Shown here one piece after another: positions 58,582 to 64,000 of a DNA stretch of 64,000 nucleotides; the stretch's first letter is position 1; each line of letters opens with the position of its first letter. Where the stretch lies: assembly GCF_018638295.1 (NCBI RefSeq), contig NZ_JABTTS010000033.1, positions 25,742 to 89,741 of the forward strand. Direction: 5' to 3'. The DNA comes from Streptomyces sp. CHD11 (GTDB lineage Bacteria > Actinomycetota > Actinomycetes > Streptomycetales > Streptomycetaceae). Position numbers and translations under genes: made by a program. The notes beneath the pieces were generated by a model, which searched no databases, was not told the origin of the DNA, and worked only from the letters and a program-made list of their open reading frames with translations.

Positions 58582-60033
58582 TCAGGTCAGACCCAGGGCC
58601 GGCATCAGGTAGTAGAAGGCGAAGACGGCCGCCACCGCGTACATCGCCGACGGGACCTCCCGGCCGCGGCCGGCTGCCAGGCGCAGCACCGCGAAGGTGA
58701 TGAAGCCCATGCCGATGCCGTTGGTGATCGAGTAGGTGAACGGCATCATCAGCATCGTCACGAAGGCCGGGACGGCGATGGTGTAGTCCGCCCAGTCGAT
58801 CTCCTTGACCGAGCCCGCCAGGATCAGGAAGCCCACCGCCACCAGCGCCGGGGTGGCCGCCTGGGACGGCACCATGGTGGCGACGGGCGTGAGGAACAGC
58901 GCCACGGCGAAGAGGCCGCCGGTGACGACGTTGGCGAAGCCGGTCCGCGCGCCCTCGCCGACGCCGGCCGTGGACTCCACGAACGCGGTGGTGGCCGAGG
59001 AGGAGCTGGCGCCGCCCGCGGCGACCGCGACCCCGTCGATGAACAGGACCTTGCTGATGCCGGGCATCTGGCCCTCGCCGTCGGTCAGCTTGGCCTCGTC
59101 CGAGACACCCATGATCGTGCCCATCGCGTCGAAGAAGCACGACAGCAGCACGGTGAAGACGAACAGGACGCCGGTCAGCACACCGACCTCGGCGAAGCCG
59201 CCGAACAGGCTGACCTCACCGATCAGCCCGAAGTCGGGGGTGGCGACCGGGTTGCCGGGCCAGGTGGGCGTGGTCAGACCCCAGGAGGGGACGTCCGCGA
59301 CGGCGTCGACGACCAGCGCGACGACGGTCATGGCGACGATCGAGACGAGGATCGCGCCGGGCATCCTGCGCACGATCAGCGCCAGCGTGAGCAGCGTGCC
59401 GAGGACGAAGACGAGGACGGGCCAGCCGTCGAGGTGGCCGCCGGCCCCGAGCTGGAGCGGGACGGTGGTCCGGGCGGCGTCCGGGATGCGGGCGACGAAG
59501 CCGGAGTCGACCAGGCCGATCAGCATGATGAACAGGCCGATACCGATGGCGATGGCCTTGCGCAGTCCGTACGGGACGGCGTTCATCACGCGCTCGCGCA
59601 GTCCGGTGGCGACCAGGAGCATCACGATGAAGCCGGCCAGCACCACCATGCCCATGGCGTCCGGCCACGACATGCGCGGGGCGAGCTGGAGGGCCACCAC
59701 CGAGTTCACACCGAGTCCGGCGGCGAGCGCGATCGGGACGTTGCCGATGACACCCATGAGCAGCGTGGTGAACGCCGCGGTCAGGGCGGTCGCGGTGACC
59801 AGCTGGCCGTTGTCGAGCTGGTGACCGTACAGGTCCTTCGCGCTGCCCAGGATGATCGGGTTCAGCACGATGATGTAGGCCATCGCGAAGAAGGTGGCGA
59901 AACCGCCGCGGACCTCGCGGGACAGGGTGCTGCCGCGCTCGCTGATCCGGAAGTAGCTGTCGAGGGCGCCGGAGCCGGCACCGGACCCCGGTTGCTCGGG
60001 GGTGGGGGCCTTGGCGGGGGCCGACGTGGACAT
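58582..60033 (-). CDS. NCS2/AzgA-type purine permease
   Basis: The 483-aa membrane protein of about 13 helices belongs to the AzgA adenine/guanine/hypoxanthine permease group. It shows GGFATFFAMAYIIVLNPIIL, the motif IALAAGLGVNSVVA, CFFDAMGTIMGVSDEA and STTAFVESTAGVGEGARTG (written here with the SSATTAFVE loop). It takes up purine bases with protons. The ATG has TGAGGTCC upstream. A long AT-rich leader precedes it. Confidence 0.93.
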   Translation of the reverse strand: MSTSAPAKAPTPEQPGSGAGSGALDSYFRISERGSTLSREVRGGFATFFAMAYIIVLNPIILGSAKDLYGHQLDNGQLVTATALTAAFTTLLMGVIGNVPIALAAGLGVNSVVALQLAPRMSWPDAMGMVVLAGFIVMLLVATGLRERVMNAVPYGLRKAIAIGIGLFIMLIGLVDSGFVARIPDAARTTVPLQLGAGGHLDGWPVLVFVLGTLLTLALIVRRMPGAILVSIVAMTVVALVVDAVADVPSWGLTTPTWPGNPVATPDFGLIGEVSLFGGFAEVGVLTGVLFVFTVLLSCFFDAMGTIMGVSDEAKLTDGEGQMPGISKVLFIDGVAVAAGGASSSSATTAFVESTAGVGEGARTGFANVVTGGLFAVALFLTPVATMVPSQAATPALVAVGFLILAGSVKEIDWADYTIAVPAFVTMLMMPFTYSITNGIGMGFITFAVLRLAAGRGREVPSAMYAVAAVFAFYYLMPALGLT

Positions 60034-60286
60034 GCGAGGACCTCATCACCGGCGGGCTCCCCCCGAAGCCCTTTGGTGTTTTCTACGAAGGAAAGCGGTC
60101 AGGGACAAACAGATTCAGTATGAACATATAACGGTGCCGAAGCTATCTCCGCGCGTAGAACACGGAGCCGCGCCCGGCCGGATTCCGCCGTACGCGCCGC
60201 ACGCACCGACCGGACACCGCTCCCGTGCACCGCCCCCGACGCACCTCACGCGTCCGGTCCGCCGGCCGCCCTCGTAAGCTGTCCGT
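60034..60286. promoter_or_regulatory. Divergent region purine permease / DUF2530
   Basis: This 253-bp stretch includes an AT-rich patch at 60105-60130 with the palindrome TATG-AA-CATA (60119-60128), likely part of the permease promoter or its operator. TAAGCT (60275-60280) lies 6 nt before the DUF2530 ATG, a leaderless-type -10. No riboswitch fold is recognisable by eye. Confidence 0.5.
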
Positions 60287-60544
60287 ATGGCGAAGTGGAC
60301 CCCCCAGCACGAGGCGCCGGAGCCCCTGGAGGGCCCCGTGGTCGCCACCATCACCGGCGGCACGATCGTCTGGTTCGCCCTGCTCCTGGTGCAGCTGCCG
60401 TTCTACGGGTGGTTCGACGAGCACGGTCACACCTGGTGGCTGTGGACCTGTCTGGCCGGCGGCGGGCTCGGCTTCATCGGCATCTGGTACGTCCGCAGGC
60501 GCGACGCCGCGATCAAGCGGGCGGAGACCGCCCGGCCGGACTGA
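60287..60544 (+). CDS. DUF2530 small membrane protein
   Basis: The 85-aa protein has two transmembrane helices (ATITGGTIVWFALLLVQLP; WWLWTCLAGGGLGFIGIWYV) and a basic C-terminal tail RRRDAAIKRAE, matching the actinobacterial DUF2530 family of unknown function. TAAGCT six nucleotides before the ATG and no Shine-Dalgarno point to a leaderless mRNA. A G4C repeat tract follows the stop. Confidence 0.82.
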   Translation: MAKWTPQHEAPEPLEGPVVATITGGTIVWFALLLVQLPFYGWFDEHGHTWWLWTCLAGGGLGFIGIWYVRRRDAAIKRAETARPD

Positions 60545-60573
60545 GGCGGGGCGGGGCGGGGCGGGGCGGGGCG
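60545..60573 (+). repeat. GGGGC pentamer tract (potential G-quadruplex)
   Basis: Directly after the DUF2530 stop the + strand has five consecutive GGGGC units. Four or more G4 runs with 1-nt loops are a strong intramolecular G-quadruplex motif on the transcript and coding strand. It could stop or slow transcription. Confidence 0.75.
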
Positions 60574-60707
60574 GCGGAGTCAACTCCCGCGCGGTCCACC
60601 GCCGTACGACCACGGCACTACGCCCGTCCCGGTGACCGTCCTCCCCAGGTCGGAACTTCGGCCGTTCGAGTGGGTGCGGCCACGGGTCCGCACGTAACGT
60701 CGAATGC

Positions 60708-63110
60708 ATGACGCATCTCGATGCGGGCGCCCGGGCCGACACCGCGCTCCCCGCCACGGTCACCTCTCCGGCGACCGGGCTGAACTCCGCGGAAGTGGCC
60801 GACCGGGTGGCGCGCGGCCAGGTCAACGACGTGCCCGTGCGCAGCAGCCGCTCGCTGACCGAGATCGTCCGTGCGAACGTGTTCACCCGGTTCAACGCGA
60901 TCATCGGCGTGCTCTGGGTGATCATGCTGATCGTCGCGCCGATCCAGGACAGCCTGTTCGGCTTCGTGATCCTCGCCAACACCGGCATCGGGATCATCCA
61001 GGAGTGGCGGGCGAAGAAGACCCTGGACTCCCTGGCGGTGATTGGCGAGGTACGGCCCACGGTGCGCCGTGACGGGGTGGCGGCGCGGGTCGGCACCTCC
61101 GAGATCGTGCTGGACGACCTGATCGAGATCGGGCCGGGTGACAAGGTCGTCGTCGACGGGGTGTGCGCCGGGGCGGACGGCCTGGAGATCGACGAGTCGC
61201 TGCTCACCGGTGAGGCCGATCCCGTGGTGAAGCAGCCCGGGGACCAGGTCATGTCGGGCAGTTTCGTCGTCGCGGGCGGCGGCTCCTTCCAGGCGACCAG
61301 GGTGGGGCGCGAGGCCTACGCGGCGCAGCTCGCCGAGGAGGCGTCCCGCTTCACCCTCGTCCACTCCGAGCTGCGCAGCGGCATCTCCACGATCCTCAAG
61401 TACGTGACGTGGATGATGATCCCGACCGCGATCGGTCTGGTCATCAGCCAGCTGGTGGTCAAGGACAACGAGCTGAAGGACTCGATCGCCCGCACGGTCG
61501 GCGGGATCGTGCCGATGGTCCCCGAGGGGCTGGTGCTGCTGACCTCCGTCGCCTTCGCGATCGGCGTGATCCGGCTGGGCCGCAAGCAGTGCCTGGTGCA
61601 GGAACTGCCCGCCATCGAAGGGCTGGCCCGGGTCGACACGGTCTGCCTGGACAAGACCGGCACCCTCACCGAGGGCGGCATGAACGTCACCGAGCTGCGG
61701 GTCCTGGGGGACGGGGACGAGACGTACCTGCGCAAGGTGCTGGGAGAGCTCGGCTCGGCGGACCCCCGCCCGAACGCCTCCCTGCAGGCCCTGATCGACG
61801 CGTTCCCGGACACCACCGAGTGGCGCCTGACCGACACGCTGCCCTTCTCCTCCACCCGCAAGTACAGCGGCGCGACGTTCGAGGAGGTGGCGGGCGGGGA
61901 GACCGTGACCTGGCTGCTGGGCGCCCCGGACGTGCTGCTGGAGCCCGGCGACCCGGCGCTGGCCGAGACCGGGCGGATGAACGAGCAGGGGCTGCGGGTG
62001 CTGCTGCTCGCCCGGGTCCGTCCCGGGCCGGACGTCGACGACCCCGCCGCCGCGACGGGCGTACGGCCGGCCGCGCTGGTGGTGCTCGAGCAGCGGCTGC
62101 GGCCCGACGCCGCCGACACGCTGCGCTACTTCGCCGAGCAGGACGTCCGCGCGAAGGTCATCTCCGGGGACAACGCGGTGTCGGTCGGCGCGGTCGCGTC
62201 CAAGCTGGGCCTGTCGGGGACGACGGTGGACGCGCGCCGGCTGCCCGCCGACGCCGGGGGCATGGCGAAGGCGCTGGACGAGGCCACGGTGTTCGGGCGG
62301 GTCACCCCGCAGCAGAAGCGGAACATGGTGGGCGCGCTCCAGTCGGACGGCCACACGGTGGCGATGACCGGTGACGGTGTGAACGACGTGCTGGCGCTGA
62401 AGGACGCGGACATCGGGGTGGCGATGGGGTCCGGTTCCGAGGCCACCCGGGCGGTCGCGCAGATCGTGCTGCTGAACAACAGCTTCGCCACGCTGCCGTC
62501 GGTGGTGGCGGAGGGGCGGAGGGTGATCGGCAACATCACCCGGGTCGCGACGCTGTTCCTGGTGAAGACGGTCTACTCGGTACTGCTGGCGGTGCTGGTG
62601 GTGCTCTCACAGGTCGAGTACCCGTTCCTGCCGCGCCATCTGACCCTGCTGTCCACGCTCACCATCGGCGTACCGGCGTTCTTCCTGGCTCTCGCCCCCA
62701 ACAAGGAACGCGCCCGTCCGTACTTCGTGAAGCGGGTCATGCGGTACGCGATCCCGGGCGGGGTGCTGGCCGCCGCGGCCACCTTCACGACGTATCTGAT
62801 CGCCCGGGCGCACTACAGCGGTGCGGGCGCGCTGGAGGCGGAGACGAGCGCGGCGACCCTGACCCTGTTCCTGATCTCGATCTGGGTGCTGGCGATCATC
62901 GCGCGGCCGTACACCTGGTGGCGTGTCGGACTGGTGGCGGCGATGAGCGGGGCGTTCCTGCTGGTGCTGGTGGTGCCGTGGCTCCAGGACTTCTTCGCGC
63001 TGAAGCTGGTGGGCATGACCATGCCGTGGATGGCGGCCGGTATCGCGGCCGTCGCGGCGGGGGTGCTGGAACTGCTGTGGCGGTGGGTGGACCGGCGGTT
63101 CCCCGCATAG
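60708..63110 (+). CDS. P-type cation-transporting ATPase (E1-E2, P2-like)
   Basis: The 800-aa membrane ATPase has an actuator loop IDESLLTGEADPVVK and a membrane motif IVPMVPEGLVLLTS (PEGL, as in Ca2+/P2-type pumps, not the CPx of heavy-metal pumps). The phosphorylation site is D315 in CLDKTGTLTEGG, and the hinge is MTGDGVNDVLALKDADIGVA. Eight to ten helices are visible. Ca2+, Mg2+ or another cation is possible; the substrate is unproven. There is no Shine-Dalgarno; TAACGT about 8 nt upstream suggests leaderless transcription. Confidence 0.92.
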   Translation: MTHLDAGARADTALPATVTSPATGLNSAEVADRVARGQVNDVPVRSSRSLTEIVRANVFTRFNAIIGVLWVIMLIVAPIQDSLFGFVILANTGIGIIQEWRAKKTLDSLAVIGEVRPTVRRDGVAARVGTSEIVLDDLIEIGPGDKVVVDGVCAGADGLEIDESLLTGEADPVVKQPGDQVMSGSFVVAGGGSFQATRVGREAYAAQLAEEASRFTLVHSELRSGISTILKYVTWMMIPTAIGLVISQLVVKDNELKDSIARTVGGIVPMVPEGLVLLTSVAFAIGVIRLGRKQCLVQELPAIEGLARVDTVCLDKTGTLTEGGMNVTELRVLGDGDETYLRKVLGELGSADPRPNASLQALIDAFPDTTEWRLTDTLPFSSTRKYSGATFEEVAGGETVTWLLGAPDVLLEPGDPALAETGRMNEQGLRVLLLARVRPGPDVDDPAAATGVRPAALVVLEQRLRPDAADTLRYFAEQDVRAKVISGDNAVSVGAVASKLGLSGTTVDARRLPADAGGMAKALDEATVFGRVTPQQKRNMVGALQSDGHTVAMTGDGVNDVLALKDADIGVAMGSGSEATRAVAQIVLLNNSFATLPSVVAEGRRVIGNITRVATLFLVKTVYSVLLAVLVVLSQVEYPFLPRHLTLLSTLTIGVPAFFLALAPNKERARPYFVKRVMRYAIPGGVLAAAATFTTYLIARAHYSGAGALEAETSAATLTLFLISIWVLAIIARPYTWWRVGLVAAMSGAFLLVLVVPWLQDFFALKLVGMTMPWMAAGIAAVAAGVLELLWRWVDRRFPA

Positions 63111-63154
63111 CGGGGACCGGGGTGCCATCGGGCGCCGCTTGGCGCAGGTGGCAC
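63101..63154 (+). terminator. Hairpins at the end of the P-type ATPase gene
   Basis: CCCCGC-ATA-GCGGGG (63101-63115) encloses the stop codon. A second compound hairpin follows: GTGCCA...TGGCAC (63122-63154) with inner GCGCC-GCTT-GGCGC. Together they are a probable terminator. Confidence 0.6.
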
Positions 63155-63277
63155 AGGCGAACGGTCGGGTAGCAAAGTGACCAAGTCAGGGAGGTGGTGC
63201 CGCGCGACTCCCCGTGCCGCCCGTGATGTGAGCGACCATGGAGTCCCCGACCCAAGTGATCGGAGACGGCAGACCCG

Positions 63278-64000
63278 ATGAAGCTGCGCGGAAAGAAGAC
63301 CGACAACTCGCAGTCCCAGTCACGGAGAAGCGAACTGGCGGCCCAATTGTCCGCGCCGGTGCGGGCCTTCATGGCGACCGAGGCAGGCAGCGCCGGCCTC
63401 CTGCTGATCGCCGTGGCGATTGCCCTCGTATGGGCGAATTCGCCCTGGTCGGATGCGTACACCACCCTCTGGCACACCGAGGCGTCCGTCACACTCGGCG
63501 ACGCCCGGCTGTCGATGGACCTGAGTCACTGGGTCAACGACGGGCTGATGGCCCTGTTCTTCTTCGTCATCGGCCTCGAGGTGCGCTACGAGGTCTCCGT
63601 CGGCTCGCTGAAAGAACGCCGCCGGGTCGTGATCCCGGGCCTTGCCGGGATCGGCGGCATGCTCGTGCCCATCGTGCTGTACCTGGCGATCGCGCCGGGG
63701 GGCGAGGCCGCCAAGGCCTGGGGTGTCGTGATCGGCACCGACACGGCGTTCATGCTGGGCGCCCTCGCCGTGGTGGGCCCGCGGTTCGTCACCCAGCTGC
63801 GGGTCTTCCTGCTCGCCATCACCGTCATCGACGACATCGTGGCCGTCACCGTGATCGGTGTGGTCTACTCCGGCAGCATCAACGTGCCGGAGCTGATCGC
63901 CGCGCTGCTCCTCGGCGTGGTCCTGTCCGCGCTGACCCGCTTCGGGGTCTGGCGGGCCGCACCCTACGTGCTGATCGTCCTCGTGATGTGGCTCGCCACC
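63278..64000 (+). CDS. nhaA: Na+/H+ antiporter NhaA (5' part, runs off the window)
   Basis: The open frame from the ATG at 63278 runs 241 codons to the window end without a stop. It shows NhaA features: FMATEAGSAGLLLIAVAIA, LMALFFFVIGLEVRYEV, IGTDTAFMLGALAVVGPR and LLAITVIDDIVAVTVIG, with the Asp of TDTAF and the Asp-Asp pair that bind ions. It exchanges Na+ for protons at the membrane. GGAGACGG lies about 12 nt before the ATG. Some actinobacterial NhaA proteins carry a C-terminal thioredoxin-like domain; that part is outside the window. Confidence 0.93.
   Translation, partial: MKLRGKKTDNSQSQSRRSELAAQLSAPVRAFMATEAGSAGLLLIAVAIALVWANSPWSDAYTTLWHTEASVTLGDARLSMDLSHWVNDGLMALFFFVIGLEVRYEVSVGSLKERRRVVIPGLAGIGGMLVPIVLYLAIAPGGEAAKAWGVVIGTDTAFMLGALAVVGPRFVTQLRVFLLAITVIDDIVAVTVIGVVYSGSINVPELIAALLLGVVLSALTRFGVWRAAPYVLIVLVMWLAT

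Overview
The window is high-GC actinobacterial chromosome, almost certainly Streptomyces. The support is very strong third-position GC, frequent GTG/TTG starts, leaderless genes with a TAnnnT -10 box 6-9 nt before the start, a DmdR1-type iron regulator, an NsdA-type regulator, a conservon (cvnABCD plus a CYP157/CYP154-like P450 pair) and mycothiol-type maleylpyruvate isomerase folds. I see no rRNA, tRNA, CRISPR array, prophage or transposase. The left edge is suspect: bases 1-80 are a near-identical copy of 35411-35490, and they run into 29 consecutive Cs.

Layout. 0.5-4.7 kb: stress and sigma signalling (RsbW-like ATPase, EF-hand protein, STAS anti-anti-sigma factor, ECF sigma factor with a zinc anti-sigma/maleylpyruvate-isomerase fusion). 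4.9-12.3 kb: purU, a conserved hypothetical, a solute-binding lipoprotein, a large disordered membrane protein, an NsdA-type regulator and a primase-polymerase-domain protein. 12.5-19.9 kb: alpha/beta-hydrolase-fold protein, dmdR1, SIS-domain protein, PAS/GAF protein, a probable small RNA or leader-peptide transcript, citrate synthase and pdxH. 19.9-30.1 kb: a tightly coupled eight-gene leftward operon for acyl-CoA catabolism (DinB-like protein, AtuA-like protein, biotin-dependent carboxylase beta and alpha subunits, acyl-CoA dehydrogenase, acyl-CoA ligase, enoyl-CoA hydratase, TetR) with a perfect palindrome at its head.

30.3-37.5 kb: a DUF6247/RelE-like toxin-antitoxin candidate, an EamA exporter, a NUDIX hydrolase, an unusual 506-aa orphan with a Cys-His-Asp signature, and a 977-aa FAD/Fe-S dehydrogenase. 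37.8-43.8 kb: the conservon, six genes with overlapping ends. 44-45.1 kb: serC. 45.4-51.3 kb: a DHA2 efflux pump whose ribosome binding site lies in a hairpin, a secreted esterase-like protein, and a DrrAB-like ABC exporter divergent from its likely TetR regulator. 51.4-56.3 kb: secreted beta-propeller protein, SGNH hydrolase, and two paralogous Uma2-family genes with duplicated leaders around an aldo/keto reductase, a 29-aa membrane peptide and thpR.

56.3-64 kb: a MarR/MFS pair with a 9-bp minisatellite between them, a ribbon-helix-helix protein, a purine permease, a DUF2530 protein, a P-type cation ATPase and the first 241 codons of nhaA, cut by the window end. Most of this is Streptomyces core chromosome. 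The less ordinary items are the 506-aa orphan, the 17.5-kb small transcript, the toxin-antitoxin pair, the Uma2 duplication, the hairpin over the exporter start and the duplicated sequence at the left edge.
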